Notes under the pieces: model-generated
What the model saw: only the letters and a program-made list of their open reading frames with translations
Databases searched by the model: none
What the model was told of the DNA's origin: nothing
Program-made: the position numbers and the translations under genes
NCBI RefSeq assembly: GCF_031583595.1
Contig: NZ_CP134145.1
Span: 2,604,001 to 2,668,000, forward strand
Source: Thalassotalea psychrophila
Lineage (GTDB): Bacteria; Pseudomonadota; Gammaproteobacteria; Enterobacterales; Alteromonadaceae
Reading direction: 5' to 3'
Length of the DNA: 64,000 nucleotides
Shown here: positions 32,240 to 41,497 of the stretch, in pieces
Position numbering within the stretch: the stretch's first letter is position 1
How the letters are laid out: each line of letters starts with the position of its first letter

Positions 32240-35200
32240 ATGAAAAATGTGTCAATAAAATACATAGCAAATTGGGTTTGCTGTTTAGTGCTGTTTTTTA
32301 TTAACCCAGTTTTCGCGTCTAATTTTTCACACTTACAGCGGTTCAATGGTGTAGATGGTCTTAGTCAGCAAAACATTACATCTTTAGTAAAAGGTAATCA
32401 GGGAAACATCTGGATAGGCACAGACGATGGCTTAAACATATATGATGGTTATAACTTTTATCAATTGTCAGGACCGAACGCTAAATTTACTGACTATCGT
32501 ATTGCTAAAATGTTCCAACAAAACAACAACGATATGTGGATCAGCTTGTTCGATGGAGGCTTATACAAATATACCCCAGACGAACAGCGCTACCAACTGA
32601 TTTACGAACCTTCCGAACTGAATAAATCTAACGGTACTATTATTGATATTCATCAAGACCACACTGGCAACATGTGGTTTGCTAGTTCTAATTCGTTATT
32701 TAAATATTCTATAGATAAACAGCAACTAATCGAACAAATCAACATCAGTCATTTATCTGATGCTGAACATCGTATTTTCGATATCAACATTCATCACGAG
32801 CAAATTTACATAGCCACTAAGATTGGTCTTTTTGTTTACCAACCCAAAATACAAAAACTTAACAAACTACCCTTTCCTGTAGCAAACAAAAGCCATTCGG
32901 TAAGTAATTTTTTTACAACCGAAATATTAAATCATATCCTTTATCTTGGTACCGATGACGGTGTGCTTTCAGTGCCATTATCTGCAATCGAGAACTATTT
33001 GGACCAGACGACTGATCAATTACATTATCAATTAGAGATTTCCGACCTTAATGTTTGGCACTTGTTAACACAAGACAATCAGCTCTACGTTAGTAGCCAT
33101 AATGGTTTATACCAATATGATATTTACAAACAGAAACTCAATAAATTAACAGCCTTTAGTGATGTTTATCCACAAATAAAAAATAACCGTATAAGCTCTT
33201 TGATTATTGATGAAGAAAACATTTGGCTAGGTTCAAAATATTCAGGCTTATTCAAATGGCCATTAAAGCAGCTAAACTTTTCTAATATAATTGTAGATAA
33301 AAGCAAAACAAACAGCCTTTCAAGTAACAATATATGGGCTTTAGAACAAGATCCTAATAATGATAAAATTTTATGGGCTGCTACCGAAAATGGCCTAAAT
33401 GCTATTAATGTAGATACATTGGCAGTAACACCTTATTTGGTGAATAACAACAAACAAGAGACCATTAGTAAAAGCTATATCTATGATATGGACTTCGATT
33501 CTCATGGGCAACTTTGGTTACACACTACCGATGGTTTAACCTTATTCGACACAATAAACAAAACACAAAAGTCGTTAAATTCAAAACAGCAAAAACTTGG
33601 GCTGCTGATGAAACGCAACCTATATAAAAACTTTTTTCATCAAGACACATTTTGGTTTATTAAAGAGAGCACTCTTTACAGTGCTAACACAAATAATGGT
33701 GAAATTACTGAATATCCCGAAATTACAGGCCAACTTCCCTTAGAAAGCATCAACAGGTTAATTGGTTTTTTGCCTAAAACCAATACGTTAATGCTTGGTA
33801 GTAATGATACCTTATGGACATTTGATACCGTCAGCAAACGTGTAACTAAACTATTCACTAATCCATATATAGAAGATAATCGCCAAGCGCTTATAGATAG
33901 CTTTGCAATTAAAAACAATACCTTATGGCTCAGTTATTATAGCGCGGGTTTAGTGGCTATTTCACTGGAAAATATGGCGATTACATACAATAGTTTTGAT
34001 GAAAGTAGTTCTATAAAACATAGCTATGGCGTTATGTTTGATAAAAATATTAATCCTTGGTTTGCCAGTCACCAAGGCATACATAATTTAAATTTAGCCA
34101 ACCAAACTTTACACAGTTACAGCAAAAATGACGGCCTTGTTAGCGATGAGTTTAATGCAAATGCTCATGCCCGTTTAAAGAATGGAAATTTTGCCTATGG
34201 TTCAGTTAACGGAATTTCTATCATAAATACATCTATGTTGTTAAAACAAACAACACTAGATAAAGGCTTGACGATAAACCTGTCAAATGTAGAAATCATG
34301 TCAGCTCCAAAGCCATTTGTTTTACTAAACAAACCAACTGATTTAGCATTTAACTACGATGATATTGGCATTAAATTAAACTTTTCTCATTCTCAAGCCC
34401 TTACGTCTCCTTTTTTGACATTTGAATATAAATTTGTGAATAGCAAGAAAGATTTCATCTCGATGGAAGGTAATAGCATTTCTTTCTCTAGCCTGCCAAG
34501 CGGAAACAACCAATTAGTAGTGCGTTTAGTTAATACCTTTCAACATAAAACGTTAGCAACATTTACTTTACCGATCAAAGTGTCATATTCCCCTTGGCTA
34601 TCACCTATAAGTATTAGTTTATATACATTGATACTAATTTTTATTTCCTTAGTCTATTACAGGCACAGACGAGTTCTACATGAACAATTACTAGCAGCTC
34701 ATCAACAAGTAAAACAACGCGAGAACCGTTTACAAATAGCGTTAAAAAACACTAAAAGTGGAGTTTGGGAGTGGCAACTTGCTAATAACAGCATGATCGC
34801 TAATAGATACCATGATGAACTTGGCTTACAACACTTGTATAAAGGCATGAGCTTTGACGAACATTTGTTATTGATACATGAACAAGACAAACAGAAATAT
34901 AAAAATCACTGGAAAAATTATTTGCATATTCATCAGCATGAAGAGTTCAGCTTTATTTATCGACTAAAAAACGCTAGGGGTCAATATGAATGGTATCGCG
35001 ATACAGGTAAAGTCGTAGAATTTAACAGTGCAGGCTTTGCAACTAAAGTAGTCGGTACTTATAGTAATATCACCAGCTCTCGCTATGGTGAAGAGTTAAA
35101 CGAAATTTATATAGAGGCTATAGAAAACACTAATGACTGGGTGACAATAATTAATGCAAAAAAACAGACTGCTGTTGCAAATGAATCATTGCGTAAAGCC

Positions 35201-36781
35201 TATGGTTTAGCCGACGAAGAATTTTATTTTACTCCCGAAAAATTTGGTTTAAATGCAGAAAAGTCTAATTATTACAGAAAACTGTTTGCGGAATTAGCAC
35301 CAGGTTCCAATCTTCGAGTTGAAGATAGGCTGTTTTTAAAAGATGGCACCCCTATTGATGTCTCGTTTAAAATATCAACACATACGAACAAATACAGTAA
35401 AGATCTTTATTTTGTCTGTATTGCTTCAGATATTACTGAGCAAAAACGCAATGCTAAACAATTAGAAAAACTAGCAAATTATGACAATTTAACAGGGCTG
35501 GTAAACCGAAAGTTTTACTTAGAAAAAATTACTTCTACTATCGACGAAGCTAAGAACAACAATTTAAGCTTTGCAATATTGTTCATCGATCTAGATAAGT
35601 TCAAGTTAGTAAATGACTCATTTGGTCATGATGTAGGTGATCAACTGTTAATTACTGTGAGCCAACGAATTCAATCAGTGATCAGCTCCGAAGACACGCT
35701 GGCAAGAATAGGAGGCGACGAATTTGTTTTGTTGCTTAAACATGCATCAGATATTTCGACAATTGAACATGTCGTCTCTGATGTTATTGACGCTATCGAA
35801 GAGCCAATGGATATCAATACTTACAAATTAAGAGTTAGTGCCAGCATAGGCGTTGCCATGTATCCAACCTTACAATGTAATGCCAAAGAGTTATTAGCAA
35901 ATGCTGATGCTGCAATGTATTTTGCGAAAAAAGATAACAAATTTAAGTTTAAAATTTACAACGAAGATATGAACCTAATGGCCAGAAAGCAGGTTGTGCT
36001 AGAGGCTGATATCAAAAATGCGCTTGCTAACAATAAATTTTTTAACCTATACCAGCCTATAGTACATGGTGCAAATCGTGAAATCTGTGGTTGTGAGTTG
36101 TTACTCAGATGGAGTGACGATCAAGGAAAGATTATTGTTCCTAACGAATTTATCCCTGATGCTGAAAAACTTGGACTGATTAAACCTATGACAGTCGCTG
36201 CGATGGAACGGGGAGCTAAAGATCTGGCACAATGGAGACAAATAAATCATGATCTGTATTTAACCATTAATATTTCAGCAAATCATTTCACTGATGATTC
36301 CTTTATCCCGCTTTTATTGCGAATTTTAGCCGAGCATGACTTACCGCCCTCCGCAATAAAGTTAGAGGTTACTGAAACAGCATTAATCAACGAACCAGAA
36401 AAGGCAATTGCCGCAATGAAACAAATTAATGAACTGGGGATCGATATCGCGTTAGATGACTTTGGAACAGGCTTTTCTTCATTAAACTATTTAAGAAATT
36501 TACCTATAAAAATCATTAAGATAGACCGTGCATTTATCAACGGCATGCATAAGAATGATACCGATGAAATTATCGTTGATACAACACTGTTTTTAGCGGA
36601 AAAATTCGGTTTACACTGTATAGCCGAAGGGGTCGAAACATACGAGCAAGAGCAAGCATTATTGAATAAAGGATGCTCTCAAATGCAAGGTTTTTTATTT
36701 AGTAAACCTATCAGCAAGGATGAAATCTCATCCTTGTTAATAAATACAACTAGCGTTCATACATCAGCTTGCGCATATTAG
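32240..36781 (+). CDS. Propeller-sensor GGDEF/EAL hybrid (c-di-GMP turnover protein)
   Basis: A 1513-residue membrane protein. Order: signal peptide (1-27), periplasmic two-component-regulator beta-propeller repeats (about 30-690; e.g. GLSQQNITSLVKGNQGNIWIGT in two parts), a Y_Y_Y-type domain (about 700-780), one membrane helix (about 787-808), a coiled coil, two PAS-like domains (about 825-1070), GGDEF (motif GGDEF at 1158-1162) and EAL (ELLLR at 1286, DDFGTGFSS near 1406, TETALI). The diguanylate cyclase motif is intact, but the inhibitory RxxD site is replaced by SSED. The EAL signature reads ELL and otherwise looks active. Net direction of activity is not predictable. The propeller suggests sensing of a periplasmic ligand, perhaps a glycan. 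Confidence 0.9.
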   Translation: MKNVSIKYIANWVCCLVLFFINPVFASNFSHLQRFNGVDGLSQQNITSLVKGNQGNIWIGTDDGLNIYDGYNFYQLSGPNAKFTDYRIAKMFQQNNNDMWISLFDGGLYKYTPDEQRYQLIYEPSELNKSNGTIIDIHQDHTGNMWFASSNSLFKYSIDKQQLIEQINISHLSDAEHRIFDINIHHEQIYIATKIGLFVYQPKIQKLNKLPFPVANKSHSVSNFFTTEILNHILYLGTDDGVLSVPLSAIENYLDQTTDQLHYQLEISDLNVWHLLTQDNQLYVSSHNGLYQYDIYKQKLNKLTAFSDVYPQIKNNRISSLIIDEENIWLGSKYSGLFKWPLKQLNFSNIIVDKSKTNSLSSNNIWALEQDPNNDKILWAATENGLNAINVDTLAVTPYLVNNNKQETISKSYIYDMDFDSHGQLWLHTTDGLTLFDTINKTQKSLNSKQQKLGLLMKRNLYKNFFHQDTFWFIKESTLYSANTNNGEITEYPEITGQLPLESINRLIGFLPKTNTLMLGSNDTLWTFDTVSKRVTKLFTNPYIEDNRQALIDSFAIKNNTLWLSYYSAGLVAISLENMAITYNSFDESSSIKHSYGVMFDKNINPWFASHQGIHNLNLANQTLHSYSKNDGLVSDEFNANAHARLKNGNFAYGSVNGISIINTSMLLKQTTLDKGLTINLSNVEIMSAPKPFVLLNKPTDLAFNYDDIGIKLNFSHSQALTSPFLTFEYKFVNSKKDFISMEGNSISFSSLPSGNNQLVVRLVNTFQHKTLATFTLPIKVSYSPWLSPISISLYTLILIFISLVYYRHRRVLHEQLLAAHQQVKQRENRLQIALKNTKSGVWEWQLANNSMIANRYHDELGLQHLYKGMSFDEHLLLIHEQDKQKYKNHWKNYLHIHQHEEFSFIYRLKNARGQYEWYRDTGKVVEFNSAGFATKVVGTYSNITSSRYGEELNEIYIEAIENTNDWVTIINAKKQTAVANESLRKAYGLADEEFYFTPEKFGLNAEKSNYYRKLFAELAPGSNLRVEDRLFLKDGTPIDVSFKISTHTNKYSKDLYFVCIASDITEQKRNAKQLEKLANYDNLTGLVNRKFYLEKITSTIDEAKNNNLSFAILFIDLDKFKLVNDSFGHDVGDQLLITVSQRIQSVISSEDTLARIGGDEFVLLLKHASDISTIEHVVSDVIDAIEEPMDINTYKLRVSASIGVAMYPTLQCNAKELLANADAAMYFAKKDNKFKFKIYNEDMNLMARKQVVLEADIKNALANNKFFNLYQPIVHGANREICGCELLLRWSDDQGKIIVPNEFIPDAEKLGLIKPMTVAAMERGAKDLAQWRQINHDLYLTINISANHFTDDSFIPLLLRILAEHDLPPSAIKLEVTETALINEPEKAIAAMKQINELGIDIALDDFGTGFSSLNYLRNLPIKIIKIDRAFINGMHKNDTDEIIVDTTLFLAEKFGLHCIAEGVETYEQEQALLNKGCSQMQGFLFSKPISKDEISSLLINTTSVHTSACAY

Positions 36782-36851
36782 TAATACAAGTTGGCAGTTG
36801 AATCAGTTTAGCACTTTACTGCTTGGACTCATTCACTGTGAACACAGTATT

Positions 36852-37970
36852 TTATTTCATTAAAAGCTCTTCAATTGGTAGCTTGTTACCTTCTAAGGTT
36901 CCCCTTACCATTTTATTTTTTTCGATCAACAGTATTTCACCATACTTACCGTTTTTAATACTACTGTCTATGGCAATTACTTTACCGTTATAACGGCTTT
37001 TTATATGGGTTTGTGATGTATGTCCTACAACAATATGATTTATTTTGTAGAAGCTTAGTAAGTTGTCTATTTCCTGATCCGTTGCTAACGGGCTTCTAAA
37101 ATAACCTCTATACCATATTGGTCCATTGGTCTTATGCAGATAATGACCTAAGTCAGATCTTTTAATTGGTAACTTTGGCTTAATAAGGTTTGCACTAAAT
37201 ACTTGGTTTAACTCATTTAGACTGAGCTGCTTTTTTATCAAGTCTGGATGAAATCCGCCATGAGCAAATAAGAAACCATTGATTTTTACCAATACATTTT
37301 TTGAGCGAAGCCACTGACCTAATACCGTGCTGTCGCCATATAATTTGCTATAAGACTGCGCTAATATCTTTTCTACTGCCAAGTACTTTGGGTGTAAATA
37401 ACGCAAATCATTATTGAGCACCATAGTTTCATGATTTCCTAACAGTAAATGTACTCTGCCACCCTGCTGTTGTGCCTGTTTTTCCAAGTTAAAAAGAAAC
37501 CACAATATTTCGGTTACTTTGTTACCTCGGTCAAACACATCACCAGTGATCACTAAATGGCCTTTCTCGAATCCCCAATTACCAGATTTATCAATCACAC
37601 CATTGTTGGTTAAAATCTTAACCATGAGGTCATATTGGCCATGAAAGTCACTTATAGCAGCTATAGGATACTTAGTATTAAACTCAATATCAGTACTAAA
37701 GCTTTGATAATCACTCTTTAAATCTGTAACTATTTTTCCTGAACAATCTTCTGATTCAACCGAGGCATCACGTCTACTAAGTTTTTGACTGACTTTACGG
37801 TTATCACAAACGTTGATAATTTCAGATATTCTGTTGTTATTGTCTAGAAAGATGTAAGGGCCATCACTAATTACATAGACAGTATCAGAATTTGCCTGTG
37901 CCTTATTTATATATTGCATTGCTAAAAAAACAACCGTAGATAGCAGTACATAACGGGGAATTATTTTCAT
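36852..37970 (-). CDS. Exported Shewanella-like PPP phosphatase (metallophosphoesterase)
   Basis: A 372-residue protein with an N-terminal signal peptide (MKIIPRYVLLSTVVFLAMQY, cleavage near QANS). The metal-binding motifs of the PPP family are present: DFHGQYD (108-114), GDVFDRG (143-149), GNHET (178-182), and later histidines in FAHGGFHPDL and VVGHTSQ. The spacing and the DFHG variant fit Shewanella-like protein phosphatases, which prefer phosphotyrosine in the characterised cases. Location in the periplasm is inferred from the signal. It lies between the GGDEF/EAL sensor and a TonB receptor, convergent with the former. Confidence 0.85.
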   Translation of the reverse strand: MKIIPRYVLLSTVVFLAMQYINKAQANSDTVYVISDGPYIFLDNNNRISEIINVCDNRKVSQKLSRRDASVESEDCSGKIVTDLKSDYQSFSTDIEFNTKYPIAAISDFHGQYDLMVKILTNNGVIDKSGNWGFEKGHLVITGDVFDRGNKVTEILWFLFNLEKQAQQQGGRVHLLLGNHETMVLNNDLRYLHPKYLAVEKILAQSYSKLYGDSTVLGQWLRSKNVLVKINGFLFAHGGFHPDLIKKQLSLNELNQVFSANLIKPKLPIKRSDLGHYLHKTNGPIWYRGYFRSPLATDQEIDNLLSFYKINHIVVGHTSQTHIKSRYNGKVIAIDSSIKNGKYGEILLIEKNKMVRGTLEGNKLPIEELLMK

Positions 37971-37989
37971 TAAGATCTCTGATAAATAA

Positions 37990-38023
37990 AAAATAGAAAA
38001 AAGCTCTATATCCTTATAGAGCT
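37990..38023 (-). terminator. Terminator after the TonB-dependent receptor gene
   Basis: Perfect 9-bp stem agctctata/tatagagct (38002-38010 with 38015-38023), loop tcct, followed on the minus strand by a T-rich run. It separates the receptor gene from the downstream phosphatase gene. Confidence 0.85.
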
Positions 38024-38107
38024 AAAGTTTAATAGCCAAGTCCATTTGGCAATCTAGGGAGAGCACAATCCCTGCGCGTATAATTATTAATCCATTACAG
38101 TTGAACT

Positions 38108-41100
38108 CTAAAACTTAACTTCAGTTCCTAAGTAAACAAAGCGACCTACACCACCTTCATATTTACTGTCAAAGTTACCTACACCGCGTTCGTAGTTGTC
38201 ACCAGTTCGCGGAATAAATGGTCCCTTGTTGTCAAACACGTTGTTTGCACCACCAAATAATCTGATTTGTGTTTGGCTATAATCAAAGGCATAAGAGATG
38301 CTAACGTTATGTTTGATGAAAGAACCGTAGTATAAGTACTTCGGTGTTTCAGGGTTAGCAATACAATCGTCGTTAGCCGCGGCACAATTTGCATCGTTTT
38401 CAGAAAATAGCTCTTTGTAATCGTCAACACGGTCATGAGCATCTACTACAGGACCTTTGTACTTAGTGCTCCAGCGCACACGCCAACCATCTTTATACCA
38501 AGCTAAAGATGCTGAAGCACTGTCTTCAAAAATACCGGTATCTAATTGGCCATTATTGTTAAGCTCAACTAAACCATCGTTACCTTCAAATGACTCAGTG
38601 TGTTCAATTACATGAGTCATATCACCAGTAAGTTTTAAACGACCAAAATCATTCAGGTCAAGTGAGTATTGAATTGCTAAATCATAACCACTGGTTTTCA
38701 GCTCACCAACGTTAATTTGACGTTGCAACATTTCAATGATCTGACCTTCATCATCACGCGTGATATCGGCACAGAATGGGTTTGAATCACCAAATGCAAC
38801 AGATGAGTTATAACATTCAGCCAATAATTCTTCATTACCTATTTCTGAAATAGCATCTTCAACGGTGATGTTGTAATAATCAATTGCGATGTCAAAATTA
38901 TCGATAAAACCTGGACTCATAGTAATACCAACAGTATAGGTATCAGCTGTTTCTTCTTTCAGGTTTTCATTTCCGGCACCAGGACCATAGCCATTATTGT
39001 CATCTTCAAAAACAAAATCAGGATCAGCAGCAAGCTCTGCTGCAATGCCAGGTTCTAAACGACAATTGTCATGACCAGCCTCTGTAGATGTTGCAGATGT
39101 ACCATCACAAATATCAGTATAAGTATCGTAGTCACCACGTGGTGGTGATAATAACTCGGTGATATTTGGCGCACGTTGTGCACGAGCAAAATTACCACGT
39201 ATCATGTAACCTTCAACGGGCTGCCAGGTTAAGCCAACTTTGTAACTCGACATCAAGTCAATTCCTTCATGTGAGTAATCGGCAACACGTACTGATGTTT
39301 CTGCATCTAGAGATTTAGCAAAAGCTTTATTTTTCAATAATGGAAAAGCAAACTCTGCAAACGCTTCATACACATCAACATCACCTTCAAAACTTGGTAC
39401 CAAGTTGAAAGTAATACCACCATATTGATGGCCTTCATCGGTGCTTACTGTTTGCTTGTCTTTACGGTATTCTGCACCAAACACAGCAGCAACAGGACCC
39501 GCTGGCATTTCAAATAAATCACCGGCGATAAACCCTAAAATATTAACTTGTTCAATTTCAGTATTAATTTTAGGTGTAGCACGGATCCAATCCGCCATTT
39601 CAGTAGTTATTGAACCTTCTCCAAAAATGTTTAATGGCACACAACCTGCAGCGCGTGCGTCTTCATCAGCACATTGAATTGTTACACCATCGTCGGCATA
39701 CTCAGAATCTAATGCTTGTGAAACTCGAACGGTATTTAATTCATTCAAACGCTTTTGATTTTGCTCAAACTTACCGTAACCAACAGATACATCCCAATCC
39801 CAGTCACCGTCAAACATAGTACCTTGCAAGCCTGCCCATGTTCTCACTGTTTCACGTTCGTTATCAGTTGTTACATTACCTACTTCATAAAAGCGACGAT
39901 CCCAGCTAATACTACTACCGGCATTATCAGCAATAATTGCCGGTGCAAATGGGTTATCAATAGATATTTTACCTGGACGTACTCGGTCTAACTCACCTGT
40001 TTCAGGGTCAATAATTGGAACATAAGCGCTTTCATACTCATCTTCAGGTGATTTAACATTTACCGATTCATTGTTAGAGTACTGAACTTGAAATGATCCC
40101 ATAATATCATCAGTAATATCGTAGTTAACTTTTAAAGCGGTAGCTAAACGATCATTAGGAGTTTTAATTTTATCCCATTGATATGGGTTAATACCATCTC
40201 GCTCTTCTACCCAACCAGTTTGTAAGCCGTCAGCGGTATAATAAAAGCCGCCATCAGAGAAATCATTGCCTTCTTCAAAAACACCACCTTGTGTACCATC
40301 GCTACGTTCACGCCATTCAGCTTGGGTGATATCACGCATACATTGATCGCCATCAACAGTGTTCATCTCGTTACAAAGTTCGCTAGTGTTATAGTCGTAG
40401 CTTGATTCGATAGCTGAACGATCTCTGTCATCAACATCAATACCAAATTGACGATCCCAAGTTGAACTGATGAACATATAACCACGTCCATCAGCGAAGT
40501 CACTGCCGAAATTAGCATCTAAAGTGAATTCTTTACCGCCGCCTTCTGGTGTTTCACCACCGCGAGCTTGAAATTCAAATCCTTCTTTGTGTTGTTGAGT
40601 AATTATATTTACTACGCCAGCAATCGCATCTGAACCATAAGCCGCCGATGCACCACCAGTGATCACTTCAACTTTTTCTACCATCCCGGTTGGAATGGTA
40701 CCTAAACTTACATAATTGCCACTGTAACTATTCGATACAACACGACGACCATCGATAAGAGTTAAAGTTCTATCTGTTCCTAAATTACGTAAGTTGACTG
40801 TTGATAGTCCGGTAGCACTTACCGATGATTGTGTGTTCATGTTACTAGAGCTTTCAGTGATAGCAGGTACTTCATCCACTAATACTTCAGACAGTGAGCC
40901 AAGACCGGTATCTTGAATATCTTCTTTACTCACCGTTACCAGAGGTGTAGCCACACTAAAACTGTCACGACGCAAACGAGAGCCAGTAACGGTAATTTTT
41001 TCAACTTCTTCATCTTGAGCTAAGGCATCTTTATTTTCTGATACTTTATTCTCTTGTATGACACGATTTACGCTTTGCTCTTCTTCAGCTAATACCTGTG

Positions 41101-41167
41101 GCGTAACTAAAGCTGCTCCACCAATAATTGCCGATTGAATTGCCAGAGTGATTAAACTTTTATTCAT
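38108..41167 (-). CDS. TonB-dependent outer membrane receptor
   Basis: A 1019-residue receptor. I set the start at the ATG at 41167, which has GGGAGC upstream and begins a normal signal peptide (MNKSLITLAIQSAIIGGAAL, cleavage near VLAEEE); upstream in-frame ATGs are outside the signal. The TonB box region is VEKITVTGSRL, the plug has LRNLGTDRTLTLIDGRRVV and GGASAAYGSDAIAGVVNI, and the C terminus ends in Phe as outer membrane barrels do. Several extracellular loops hold cysteine pairs (e.g. CNEMNTVDGDQC). The size and plug are those of the large Alteromonadales receptors for glycans or peptides rather than siderophores. The substrate is unknown. The divergent regulator at 41498 probably controls it. 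Confidence 0.93.
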   Translation of the reverse strand: MNKSLITLAIQSAIIGGAALVTPQVLAEEEQSVNRVIQENKVSENKDALAQDEEVEKITVTGSRLRRDSFSVATPLVTVSKEDIQDTGLGSLSEVLVDEVPAITESSSNMNTQSSVSATGLSTVNLRNLGTDRTLTLIDGRRVVSNSYSGNYVSLGTIPTGMVEKVEVITGGASAAYGSDAIAGVVNIITQQHKEGFEFQARGGETPEGGGKEFTLDANFGSDFADGRGYMFISSTWDRQFGIDVDDRDRSAIESSYDYNTSELCNEMNTVDGDQCMRDITQAEWRERSDGTQGGVFEEGNDFSDGGFYYTADGLQTGWVEERDGINPYQWDKIKTPNDRLATALKVNYDITDDIMGSFQVQYSNNESVNVKSPEDEYESAYVPIIDPETGELDRVRPGKISIDNPFAPAIIADNAGSSISWDRRFYEVGNVTTDNERETVRTWAGLQGTMFDGDWDWDVSVGYGKFEQNQKRLNELNTVRVSQALDSEYADDGVTIQCADEDARAAGCVPLNIFGEGSITTEMADWIRATPKINTEIEQVNILGFIAGDLFEMPAGPVAAVFGAEYRKDKQTVSTDEGHQYGGITFNLVPSFEGDVDVYEAFAEFAFPLLKNKAFAKSLDAETSVRVADYSHEGIDLMSSYKVGLTWQPVEGYMIRGNFARAQRAPNITELLSPPRGDYDTYTDICDGTSATSTEAGHDNCRLEPGIAAELAADPDFVFEDDNNGYGPGAGNENLKEETADTYTVGITMSPGFIDNFDIAIDYYNITVEDAISEIGNEELLAECYNSSVAFGDSNPFCADITRDDEGQIIEMLQRQINVGELKTSGYDLAIQYSLDLNDFGRLKLTGDMTHVIEHTESFEGNDGLVELNNNGQLDTGIFEDSASASLAWYKDGWRVRWSTKYKGPVVDAHDRVDDYKELFSENDANCAAANDDCIANPETPKYLYYGSFIKHNVSISYAFDYSQTQIRLFGGANNVFDNKGPFIPRTGDNYERGVGNFDSKYEGGVGRFVYLGTEVKF

Positions 41168-41497
41168 CACTGCTCCCTTATGCATTAAATTAATTATATT
41201 TTTATATTGAGTTTCAGTTTTTGCCTGAAACTTGTTACAACAAAGAAAACAAAATGTTGCAGGGAAGTTTTTAAGGAATGGCGAAGAGTTACTCAACCTA
41301 TTGTGCATCGTTTCTACATCTATTTAATATCTATCACTTTAAAAACAACGTGTTATGTCAGGTGCAGCTATAATTTAAAAAATTATAAATATTAAATAAG
41401 TGTTAAAAATGGTTGAGTTATAGAACAAAGAAAATTACTATTTAATCGCAAGTCTTCTTCTTGCCGCAATTTAATTCAATTAACTAGTAAGTTGGCG

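Noticed and set aside
41168..41308. Longer N terminus for the TonB receptor from the ATG at 41308
   Set aside because: It would put 47 non-signal residues ahead of a good signal peptide that has its own GGGAGC site.
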